Assembly (NCBI GenBank): GCA_035639875.1
Contig: DASQXE010000086.1
Location: 1-12,129 of the forward strand
Direction of reading: 5' to 3'
Source: JAIBJP01 sp035639875
GTDB lineage: Bacteria; Actinomycetota; Thermoleophilia; Gaiellales; Gaiellaceae
Length of the DNA stretch: 12,129 bases
Of the stretch, positions 1-5,458 are shown one piece after another. Numbering within the stretch: the first letter of the stretch is position 1; every line of letters starts with the position of its first letter. The notes under the pieces were generated by a model. The model saw nothing but the letters and a program-made list of their open reading frames with translations, was not told the origin of the DNA and searched no databases. The position numbers were made by a program, and so were the translations under genes.

Positions 1-843
1 TCGATCGGCGGAACGCTCGTCGGCAGCATGACGGCCGAGCAGGCGAAGATCGCAGTGCAGGCTTCCTTCCGGCAGCCGCTTGCAGTCGCAGTGCACGGGA
101 AGACCAGCTATGTCTCGGGCGCCCGCATCGGCGGAGTGCCGCTCGTCGGACAAGCGGTCACGGAAGCGATGCGAGCGCGGTCCGGCGCAGCCGTCCCACT
201 ACATGTCCTCCTCGACCGCCCGCGGCTCGAGAGCTATTCGGCCGCGCTCGCGCGGGAATATTCGCGGCCGCCGGTAGATGCGTCGGTGCGGCTGCGCGGG
301 ATGCGGCCGGTCGTCACCGGAGAACGGGTCGGCCTCGCGGTGAGTGCGCGCACGCTCGAGACCGCCCTCGGCGCGGCCGTGCGCTCGGGCAGCCGCGGCC
401 CGGTCGAAATCCGTTCTGCCCTCCGCCGCCCGCGGGTCACGAAGGCGGACTTCGGCCCCGTGATCGTGATCAGCAGGAGCGCGAACCGCCTTTATCTCTA
501 CCGAGGCTCCCATAAGTGGAAGACGTTCGGGGTCGCGACCGGACAGCCCGCGTACCCGACCCCCTCGGGCCAGTACGAGATCGTCACGAAGCAGGCCAAC
601 CCGTGGTGGTATCCACCGCCTTCACCCTGGGCGCAGGGGCTTTCGCCCGTGCCGCCGGGGCCGGGCAACCCCCTCGGCACGCGCTGGATGGGGCTCTCGG
701 CGCCCGGCGTCGGCATCCACGGGACGCCCGACGCGGCCTCCATCGGCTACTCGGCGTCCCACGGCTGCATCCGCATGCAGATCCCGGACGCCGAATGGCT
801 CTTCGAGCACGTATCGGTCGGGACGACGGTCTTTATCGTGTAG
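1..843 (+). CDS. L,D-transpeptidase with PG-binding region (5'-truncated)
   Basis: YkuD-family L,D-transpeptidases form 3-3 cross-links in peptidoglycan, or attach proteins to it, outside the membrane. The reading frame is open from base 1, and the residues before the first ATG (28) already match the start of a VanW-type/PG_binding_4 repeat (GG..VGSMTAEQAK), so ATG 28 is not the true start and the N-terminus, probably with a signal or membrane anchor, lies outside the window. Two blocks are visible: a PG_binding_4-like region over the first ~120 residues, then the catalytic YkuD domain to the C-terminus. Catalytic signatures are the HGT histidine (codon 718-720) and SHGCIRM with the nucleophilic Cys (codon 766-768). 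Before them is a Trp/Pro-rich loop (NPWWYPPPSPW), common in actinobacterial members. The gene ends 3 nt before the acetyltransferase, suggesting cotranscription. Family assignment is firm; the specific cross-link is not known. Confidence 0.93.
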   Translation, partial: SIGGTLVGSMTAEQAKIAVQASFRQPLAVAVHGKTSYVSGARIGGVPLVGQAVTEAMRARSGAAVPLHVLLDRPRLESYSAALAREYSRPPVDASVRLRGMRPVVTGERVGLAVSARTLETALGAAVRSGSRGPVEIRSALRRPRVTKADFGPVIVISRSANRLYLYRGSHKWKTFGVATGQPAYPTPSGQYEIVTKQANPWWYPPPSPWAQGLSPVPPGPGNPLGTRWMGLSAPGVGIHGTPDAASIGYSASHGCIRMQIPDAEWLFEHVSVGTTVFIV

Positions 844-846
844 GGC

Positions 847-1440
847 GTGTTCGAGCGCCTCTGGGAGCGCCTCGAGGGCGAGATCGTCGTCCTCGAACCG
901 CTGGCGAAGGAGCACGAGGCCGGCCTGAGGGAGGCGGGCGCCGATCCCGAGATCTGGCACTGGATGACCGTGCACGGGCACGAGCCGGAGGTCTTCACCC
1001 GGTGGTTCGAGGCTGCGCTCGGGGCAGCGGCCGAGCGACGCGAGGCCCCGTTCGCCCTGCGGCTCATAGAGACCGGCGAGCTCGCCGGGAGCACGCGCTA
1101 CATGAGTCTGCGCCCCGAGCACCGCGGGCTCGAGATCGGGTACACGTGGAATACGCCCGCGACGTGGGGAGCCGGCGTCAATCCCGAGGCCAAGTACCTG
1201 CTTCTCCGGCACGCGTTCGAGGAACTCGGCTGCATCCGCGTCGAGTTCAAAACGGACGCGCGGAACGAACGGGCACGAAGGGGTCTCGAGGCGCTGCCGG
1301 CGCGGTTCGAAGGGATCTTCCGCAGCCACATGCTCGTGCGGGACGGCGAGCGACGCGATTCCGCGTGGTATGCGATCACCGACGGCGAGTGGCCGGCCGT
1401 CCGCGCAAATCTCGAGCGCCGGATCAGCGCGAGGCGTTGA
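847..1440 (+). CDS. GNAT family N-acetyltransferase, RimJ/RimL-like
   Basis: A predicted acetyl-CoA-dependent N-acetyltransferase of the RimJ/RimL type (Acetyltransf_3). The 197 aa contain the family pattern in order: a ligand-side start (VVLEPLAKEHEAGL), the β4/acetyl-CoA region EIGYTWNTPATWGAGVNPEAK, then KYLLLRHAFEELGC and KTDARNERARRGLEAL, and a C-terminal RDSAWYAITDGEWPAV block. Substrate cannot be told from sequence; relatives acetylate ribosomal-protein N-termini, amino acids or antibiotics. The start is GTG 847, only 3 nt after the transpeptidase stop and without a clear Shine-Dalgarno sequence, so translational coupling is likely. The last 17 nt overlap the 3' end of the convergent phosphatase gene on the other strand. 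Confidence 0.9.
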   Translation: MFERLWERLEGEIVVLEPLAKEHEAGLREAGADPEIWHWMTVHGHEPEVFTRWFEAALGAAAERREAPFALRLIETGELAGSTRYMSLRPEHRGLEIGYTWNTPATWGAGVNPEAKYLLLRHAFEELGCIRVEFKTDARNERARRGLEALPARFEGIFRSHMLVRDGERRDSAWYAITDGEWPAVRANLERRISARR

Positions 1441-2236
1441 GCCGACGGTAGAGCTCCGCACAGCGCTCCTCGGTCGCCGCGGCGACGACGAGCGACCGAC
1501 CCTCGACATCGAGCGGCGCCTCGGTGAACGGCGGCGCCTCCGGCAGGTCGATGGCGAGACCGCGCTCGCGCACGAGCAGCTGTCCTGCGGCGATGTCCAC
1601 GCTGCGCGCCGGCTTGAGCGAGCAGACCGCGTCCACGCGGCCCGCAGCGAGGTGACAGAGCGAGAGGGCGAGCGAGCCCATGATCCGCGTCCGATAGGCA
1701 AGCCCGACCATGTCGGCGACGCGCTTGGCCACGAGATCGGTCCGCGTCGCCTCGAACGAGAGCACCTCGATGTCCTCCTTCGGCCGCGGTCCGTCGAGCG
1801 GCGTCCCGTCGAGGAAGGCGCCCTCGCCGCGACGGGCGGTCCATTCCTCACGCGTGCCGAAGTCGAACACATAGCCGAAGAAGACGTCCTTCATCGCCGC
1901 CCCGTCCGCCAGGGCGACGGACAGCGAAAAGAACGGAATCCCGCGCTTGGCATTCAGGCTTCCGTCGATCGGGTCGAGGACGACGCGGACCCCGTCCGAC
2001 CCGAAGGAACGCTCGCCAAGCTCCTCCGAGACGAGCGTGAAATCGATTCCGTCCGCATGGAGCGCCTCGAGCAGGGTGACGATCGCAGCCTCGGCGGCGG
2101 CGTCGATGGCCGTTGTCTCGTCGCCACCTTCCCCTCGCCCGACCGCCGGCTCGCGCTCGCTCCGCGTCGGCAAGGCCGCGAGCGCCCCCTCGACCTCCGT
2201 CGTCGCGTCCCGGCAGAAAGCGAGCCAGTCGGTCAC
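1424..2236 (-). CDS. Inositol monophosphatase family protein
   Basis: A Mg2+-dependent, Li+-sensitive-type phosphatase of the inositol monophosphatase/FBPase superfamily, 270 aa. Metal-site motifs are visible: Asp45 within DETTAIDAAAE, SEE (Glu71), DPIDGSLNAKRG with Asp88 and Asp91, and the C-terminal RSVDIAAG with Asp214. The DPIDGS.N form and the overall pattern resemble the archaeal-type IMPase/FBPase group, so myo-inositol-1-phosphate, fructose-1,6-bisphosphate, PAP or a histidinol-phosphate-like substrate are all possible. Start is GTG 2236, sharing GTGA with the stop of the DUF1015 gene, so the two are translationally coupled. It runs tail-to-tail into the acetyltransferase gene. Family is sure; substrate is not. 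Confidence 0.92.
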   Translation of the reverse strand: MTDWLAFCRDATTEVEGALAALPTRSEREPAVGRGEGGDETTAIDAAAEAAIVTLLEALHADGIDFTLVSEELGERSFGSDGVRVVLDPIDGSLNAKRGIPFFSLSVALADGAAMKDVFFGYVFDFGTREEWTARRGEGAFLDGTPLDGPRPKEDIEVLSFEATRTDLVAKRVADMVGLAYRTRIMGSLALSLCHLAAGRVDAVCSLKPARSVDIAAGQLLVRERGLAIDLPEAPPFTEAPLDVEGRSLVVAAATEERCAELYRRLNASR

Positions 2237-3312
2237 TCGTCGAACGGCGAGAAGAGCAGGCCGCTCGCGAGCTTGGGATAGAAGTACGTGCTCTTCTGGG
2301 GCATGAGCTCACCAGCCTGGGCGAACCTCTTCACCTGGTCGATCGTCGGAGGCCGCACTATGAACGCGGCTGCTGCCGTGCCCGAGGCGACCGCGCGTTG
2401 GGCCTCCTCGACGTCGGCCGTGTAGCGCACTCCCTCGAGCGGGAGCGCGTCGACGAGAGCAGTGTCCAGCTCGGGGTCCTCCGACTCCACCACAGAGGCA
2501 CCCTCCGCACGGATCATCACGAACGCGCCGCGGTCGCGCGGCAGGTTCGCAAGCACGCGCAGCGCCTCGTCCACGTCGCGTGTTCCGTCGAACGTGGCTG
2601 GCGCCGACGAAGCGATCCGGTGGGTCGGCAGGATGGCAAGCCCCGGGTCCGTCGTGCTGACCAGGGCCGTGAGGACGTGCGCCGTCTCGTCGCTTCCGTC
2701 CTCCTGATGAAAACGCAGAGCCGCCTCGTAGCGATGGTGGCCGTCTGCGATGACTAGGGGCGCCTGGATGCCCGCAGCGGCGTCCGGATCGAGCCGCCAG
2801 AGCCGGGACGTCACACTGTCGAGCGTCGCCTCGAGCTCCGGTGGCCCGGAGTGGCGGTCGGGTCCCGGCCCGTCGTGGAGCATGAGGATGGGCGAGAGCT
2901 TCGTTCGCGTCTGGCGCAGGAGCTCCAGCCGGCCCTCCATCGGCTTCGGAAAGCTCCGTTCGTGCGGAAGGACGACCCCGCGCTCGTAGGGCTCGAGCGC
3001 GACACGCGCGACGAGCCCGCGCCGTGTGCGCCGGGTTCCGGCCGGTCCCGGGAACTCCTCCTCCAGCAGCCAGACGGCAGGCTCCTCCTCCCGGAGGAGA
3101 ATGCCTTGGGCCTGCCAGTCGGCGAGTAGCTCGGCCGCCACGTGGGCGTCATCAGGGCGGACAAGACGGACAGCGTTGTATGAGCTCTTCTCGAGGAGCT
3201 CCTCGTGTAGCTCCAGCGAGATGACGTCGTAGGGTGGAGACACAAGCGCGTCGAGCGGCCCCGCAGCGTCCGCGGAATAGCGGAGCGCGCGAAAGGGCTT
3301 CACGAGCGCCAT
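2233..3312 (-). CDS. DUF1015 family protein
   Basis: A protein of the DUF1015 family (COG4198), 359 aa, somewhat shorter than the members I recall. Hallmarks are VSPPYDVIS (24-32), LPHERSFPKP (115-124), RTKLSPI (136-142) and VIADGHHRYEAAL (187-199). Function is not established. The DGHHR motif resembles the nucleotide-binding motif of ParB/Srx-fold proteins such as the serine kinases SbnI and SerK, so a phosphotransfer role is possible, but this is inference. Start is ATG 3312, preceded by TAGCCT seven bases upstream, which suggests a leaderless transcript. It is the first gene of a two-gene unit with the downstream phosphatase. Confidence 0.88.
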   Translation of the reverse strand: MALVKPFRALRYSADAAGPLDALVSPPYDVISLELHEELLEKSSYNAVRLVRPDDAHVAAELLADWQAQGILLREEEPAVWLLEEEFPGPAGTRRTRRGLVARVALEPYERGVVLPHERSFPKPMEGRLELLRQTRTKLSPILMLHDGPGPDRHSGPPELEATLDSVTSRLWRLDPDAAAGIQAPLVIADGHHRYEAALRFHQEDGSDETAHVLTALVSTTDPGLAILPTHRIASSAPATFDGTRDVDEALRVLANLPRDRGAFVMIRAEGASVVESEDPELDTALVDALPLEGVRYTADVEEAQRAVASGTAAAAFIVRPPTIDQVKRFAQAGELMPQKSTYFYPKLASGLLFSPFDE

Positions 3313-3319
3313 CGAGGCC

Positions 3320-3325
3320 AGGCTA
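3320..3325 (-). promoter_or_regulatory. -10 element for DUF1015 gene, leaderless type
   Basis: On the minus strand TAGCCT is followed by 7 nt and then the ATG at 3312. This places the expected transcription start at or within a base or two of the start codon, so the mRNA is probably leaderless. No convincing -35 is seen; the position 17 bp upstream holds the -10 of the opposite gene. Confidence 0.5.
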
Positions 3326-3342
3326 GCAGCCGACGCGGGTCC

Positions 3343-3348
3343 TAGAAT
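3343..3348 (+). promoter_or_regulatory. -10 element for HD-domain gene, leaderless type
   Basis: TAGAAT, one mismatch from TATAAT, is followed by 6 nt and then GTG 3355. The predicted transcription start falls on the start codon, and no Shine-Dalgarno sequence is present. The element lies 17 bp from the oppositely oriented TAGCCT of the DUF1015 gene. Confidence 0.55.
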
Positions 3349-3354
3349 CCGGCC

Positions 3355-4179
3355 GTGACGATCGCGGAGCTCGCCGAGGACCGGGTCGTCGAAGGCACGT
3401 ACGCGGTCGCTCGCAAACAGCGCCTGCGAACCCGTAGCGGGAGCGCATACCTCGCGCTCGAGCTCGTGGATCCGAGCGGGCGCATCGACGCACGCGTGTG
3501 GAACGACGTCGACCTCCTCGACAAGCGATTTCGAGAAGGGGACGCGGTTCGGGTGCTCGGTCGGGTGGAGCGATTTCGTGACCGCTTGCAGCTCGAGGTT
3601 CGGTCTTTGGAGCCGGCCGAGGCCGACCCGGCCACGCTCGTCCCCGAGTCACGACGCGACGTCGACGAGCTCGACGGATTCTTCGACTTCCTCGCTGGCG
3701 AGATCTCGCACACGAGGCTCCGCGACCTCGTCGGACGCTTTCTCGGCGATCCGGAGCTTCGCACTCGGCTGCGAGTCTTGCCTGCGACGCCGGATTCGCA
3801 CCACTCGTATTCCGGCGGACTGCTCGAACACACGGTCGCGGTGGCGACGCTCTGCCGCGAGGCGACCCAACTTCATCCGCGCCTGCGGGCCGATCTGCTG
3901 TTAGCCGCCGCCCTCCTCCATGACGTGGGACGCGCACACGAGCTTGGCCGCGGCCCACTCTTCCTGCCCACCGGAGAGGGACGGCTCCTCGGCCACGTAC
4001 ACCTTGGCCTGCGGATGATCGAGGAGCAGGCCGCAGGACTCGACGCAGACGTGCGCGCCGAGCTCCTCCACGCGGTCGCCGCCCACCACGATATGCGGGC
4101 CGCACGTACGGCCGAGGCGGCTGTTCTGTACCACGCGAACCAGCTGGACGCCGTCGCGGCTTCGAGACCAACCGAATAG
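3355..4179 (+). CDS. OB-fold/HD-domain protein, YhaM-like 3'-5' exoribonuclease
   Basis: The architecture matches YhaM/Cbf1-type 3'-5' exoribonucleases: an N-terminal OB-fold (about 8-88, ..GSAYLALELVDPSGRIDARVWN..) and a metal-dependent HD domain (about 115-270). The HD residues are His149/150 in HHSYSGG, His159 in LLEHT, His189-Asp190 in LLHDVG, His214 in GRLLGH, His244/245, and Asp265 in NQLDA. Length is 274 aa against about 314 for B. subtilis YhaM as I recall it; the shortening is mostly at the C-terminus and linker. In Firmicutes the family trims RNA and single-stranded DNA 3' ends. GTG 3355 is chosen because it follows a TAGAAT box by 6 nt and the OB-fold begins at once. The SDR gene follows 13 nt after the stop but has its own -10-like box. 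Confidence 0.88.
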   Translation: MTIAELAEDRVVEGTYAVARKQRLRTRSGSAYLALELVDPSGRIDARVWNDVDLLDKRFREGDAVRVLGRVERFRDRLQLEVRSLEPAEADPATLVPESRRDVDELDGFFDFLAGEISHTRLRDLVGRFLGDPELRTRLRVLPATPDSHHSYSGGLLEHTVAVATLCREATQLHPRLRADLLLAAALLHDVGRAHELGRGPLFLPTGEGRLLGHVHLGLRMIEEQAAGLDADVRAELLHAVAAHHDMRAARTAEAAVLYHANQLDAVAASRPTE

Positions 4180-4180
4180 C

Positions 4181-4186
4181 TAGCCT
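4181..4186 (+). promoter_or_regulatory. -10 element for SDR gene, leaderless type
   Basis: TAGCCT begins 2 nt after the HD-gene stop codon and ends 6 nt before GTG 4193. The spacing repeats that seen at 3343-3348 and 8325-8330. It suggests that the SDR gene has its own leaderless transcript besides read-through from the HD gene. No clear -35 is visible. Confidence 0.45.
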
Positions 4187-4192
4187 CCAAGC

Positions 4193-4885
4193 GTGGAGCG
4201 CGTCGCCCTCGTCAGCGGCGGCAACCGCGGGCTGGGCCGTGAGGTGGCCAAGGAGCTCGCCGAGCTTGGCTATCGGGTCGTGATCGGCGCGCGCGACCTT
4301 TCGCGTGGCGAGGAAGCCGCCCGCGAGATCGGCAACGGCGCGGCCGCCCGCCGGCTCGACGTCACCGACGAGGACAGCATCCAAAGCACGATCCGATCGA
4401 TCGACGACGATTTCGAGCGCCTCGACGTCCTCGTCAACAACGCCGGGGTGGAAGGCGGCGGTTGGAGCACGAACGCGGTCGACGTGGATCTCGACGACGT
4501 GCGCGACACGCTCGAAACGAACTTGTACGGAGCCTGGCGGCTGACGCAGGCGGCCCTTCCGCTCATGCGCCGGAACGGCTACGGGCGCATCGTCAACCTC
4601 TCGAGCGGCATGGGTCAGCTCGACGACATGGGCGGGCATGCTCCCGGCTACCGGATCTCGAAGACGAGCTTGAACGCGCTCACGCGCATGCTCGACGCCG
4701 AGCTTGCCGGCGAGAACATCCTCGTCAACTCCTGCTGCCCCGGCTGGGTGCGGACAGATATGGGCGGCCCGAGGGCGCCCCGGTCACTCGAGGAGGGCGC
4801 GGATACGCCCGTCTGGCTGGCGACGCTCGAGGACGACGGCCCGCGCGGCGGGTTTTTCCGCAACCGCACGCCGATTCCCTGGTGA
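4193..4885 (+). CDS. Short-chain dehydrogenase/reductase, carbonyl reductase-like
   Basis: A classical SDR, 230 aa, likely an NADP(H)-dependent carbonyl reductase acting in the cytoplasm. Seen in order: the cofactor motif GGNRGLG (9-15, a variant of TGxxxGxG), Arg34 after β2, LDVTD, NNAG (82-85), Asn110, the catalytic Ser137/138, Tyr153 and Lys157 in YRISK, and the tail CPGWVRTDMGGP plus EGADTPVWLA and GGFFR. That tail is typical of the CBR1/plant menthone-reductase-like group. Arg34 favours NADP(H), which is inference. Substrate is unknown. Its stop is separated by a single base from the stop of arsR on the other strand, leaving no room for a terminator between them. Confidence 0.92.
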   Translation: MERVALVSGGNRGLGREVAKELAELGYRVVIGARDLSRGEEAAREIGNGAAARRLDVTDEDSIQSTIRSIDDDFERLDVLVNNAGVEGGGWSTNAVDVDLDDVRDTLETNLYGAWRLTQAALPLMRRNGYGRIVNLSSGMGQLDDMGGHAPGYRISKTSLNALTRMLDAELAGENILVNSCCPGWVRTDMGGPRAPRSLEEGADTPVWLATLEDDGPRGGFFRNRTPIPW

Positions 4886-4886
4886 G

Positions 4887-5210
4887 CTACGCCGCGAGCG
4901 CGCCTGAGAGCGCCGCGACGGTCTCGGGAACGAGGCGGTAATAGGCCCACGTTCCGCGGCGGCTCGCCTCCACGAGGCCCGCCTCGCGCAGGATGCGCAA
5001 ATGGTGAGAAATCGTCGGCTGCGAGAGGCCGAGGTCGTCGAACGCGCACACGCAAACCTCGCCGGCGCCCGCGAGCCGGTTGACGATCGCGACGCGCGTT
5101 GGATCGCCGAGAGCCTTGAAGCGCTCTGCAAGCGCAACGCGCGCCTCCGCCGGGAGCGCCGGCGCCCCCGGCGAGCAACACGAGGCCGGAATCGTGGCGA
5201 TGGTCTTCAT
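4887..5210 (-). CDS. arsR: ArsR/SmtB-family metalloid-responsive repressor
   Basis: A 107-aa winged-helix repressor. The HTH core is ERFKALGDPTRVAIVNRL followed by SQPTISHHLRILREAGLV and a wing with SRRGTWAYYRL. It has two thiol clusters: Cys11-Cys12 near the N-terminus and Cys53-Val-Cys55 at the head of the α3 helix. CVC is the classic ArsR/CadC α3 motif, and an N-terminal CC pair together with an α3 Cys recalls the Corynebacterium ArsR As(III) site. As(III)/Sb(III) sensing is therefore the best guess, with Cd/Pb or Cu(I) possible. ATG 5210 lies inside the dyad at 5209-5224, so the protein probably represses itself. No arsenite efflux pump or arsenate reductase lies beside it; the divergent neighbour is the Cys-rich peptide gene. 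Confidence 0.9.
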   Translation of the reverse strand: MKTIATIPASCCSPGAPALPAEARVALAERFKALGDPTRVAIVNRLAGAGEVCVCAFDDLGLSQPTISHHLRILREAGLVEASRRGTWAYYRLVPETVAALSGALAA

Positions 5211-5224
5211 TGACGTTTATCAAT
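5209..5224. promoter_or_regulatory. Probable ArsR operator, ATTGA-N6-TCAAT
   Basis: A 16-bp dyad with perfect 5-bp arms (ATTGA/TCAAT) around CGTTTA, in an AT-rich island within very GC-rich DNA. It resembles the short TCAA/TTGA dyads bound by ArsR/SmtB proteins. It covers the TTGACG -35 box of the plus-strand promoter and, on the minus strand, lies between the TATATT box and the arsR start codon. A bound dimer could block both genes. Role is inferred from position and symmetry. Confidence 0.72.
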
Positions 5225-5238
5225 ATAACCGCTAGCCT
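5210..5238 (+). promoter_or_regulatory. Promoter of Cys-rich peptide gene
   Basis: TTGACG (5210-5215) and TAGCCT (5233-5238) are separated by exactly 17 bp, a near-consensus housekeeping sigma promoter. The expected start is near 5244-5246, giving a leader of about 20 nt that carries the AGGAGG ribosome site. The -35 lies wholly inside the operator dyad. Confidence 0.62.
5222..5227 (-). promoter_or_regulatory. -10 element for arsR
   Basis: On the minus strand TATATT lies 11 nt upstream of the arsR ATG, predicting a leader of only a few bases. There is no clear -35. The element overlaps the operator dyad by 3 bp, consistent with autorepression. Confidence 0.45.
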
Positions 5239-5263
5239 CGAACCAAGCGAGAAAGGAGGAGCC

Positions 5264-5326
5264 ATGGCCGGTTGCGATTGCGATTGCGGCCCGGAGTGCG
5301 AAGGCTGCGACTGCGGCTGCTGCTAG
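5264..5326 (+). CDS. 20-aa Cys-rich metallothionein-like peptide
   Basis: An unusually small gene, easily missed by gene finders. The product is MAGCDCDCGPECEGCDCGCC: 8 Cys in 20 residues (positions 4, 6, 8, 12, 15, 17, 19, 20), with 5 Asp/Glu and no basic or aromatic residue. CxC and CC spacing is typical of metallothioneins that wrap soft metals in thiolate clusters. Support for translation: a near-perfect Shine-Dalgarno AGGAGG (5254-5259) 4 nt before ATG, a consensus-like promoter (5210-5238), an operator between it and arsR, and TAG stop at 5324-5326. All Cys codons are TGC, and the gene is built of TGC-GAY/GGC units. Proposed role: buffering As(III), Sb(III), Cu(I), Cd or Zn when ArsR is released. 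A short recognition or leader peptide is an alternative, but no modifying enzyme is nearby. Confidence 0.72.
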   Translation: MAGCDCDCGPECEGCDCGCC

Positions 5327-5396
5327 TCCCCTGCTAGTTCTCTGCTAGTTCTCTGCTAGTTCTCAGCTGATTCTCAGCCGGTTCTCAGCGCCGGCA
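5320..5396 (+). repeat. 11-nt tandem repeat, seven units
   Basis: Units start at 5320, 5331, 5342, 5353, 5364, 5375 and 5386. Units 2-4 are identical (CTGCTAGTTCT), unit 1 ends in CCC instead of TCT, units 5 and 6 are CAGCTGATTCT and CAGCCGGTTCT, and unit 7 is degenerate. The first unit overlaps the last codons and stop of the Cys-rich peptide gene. Because 11 is not a multiple of 3, the TAG in units 1-4 (5324, 5335, 5346, 5357) occurs in all three frames. The last part can fold a weak stem, GCCGG 5377-5381 with CCGGC 5391-5395. Confidence 0.9.
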
Positions 5397-5399
5397 GGC

Positions 5400-5420
5400 A
5401 TTCGTCCGTCCGGGGCGAAT
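5400..5420. promoter_or_regulatory. Small dyad upstream of membrane-protein gene
   Basis: ATTCG (5400-5404) and CGAAT (5416-5420) form an inverted repeat with an 11-nt spacer, just downstream of the tandem repeats. It could be an operator for the membrane-protein gene, but five-base arms can occur by chance. No -35/-10 pair of normal spacing was found for that gene; TTGCCA at 5429-5434 has no good partner. Confidence 0.2.
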
Positions 5421-5458
5421 CTCACGATTTGCCACGTCCTTCACAAAGGGGGTAATTC

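Noticed and set aside
622..1872. 416-aa minus-strand ORF
   Set aside because: It overlaps the transpeptidase, acetyltransferase and phosphatase genes in a low-complexity Arg/Ser/Pro frame with no recognisable domain.
3323..4639. 438-aa minus-strand ORF
   Set aside because: It is antisense to the HD and SDR genes, which have intact catalytic motifs; its C-terminal half is Arg/Pro-rich noise.
5264..5326. Precursor of a radical-SAM or lanthionine-type modified peptide
   Set aside because: No modifying enzyme, protease or transporter lies near it, there is no leader region, and the metal-sensing repressor context fits metal binding better.
5320..5396. CRISPR-like array
   Set aside because: The units are 11 nt and directly abutting with no spacers, so this is a simple tandem repeat.
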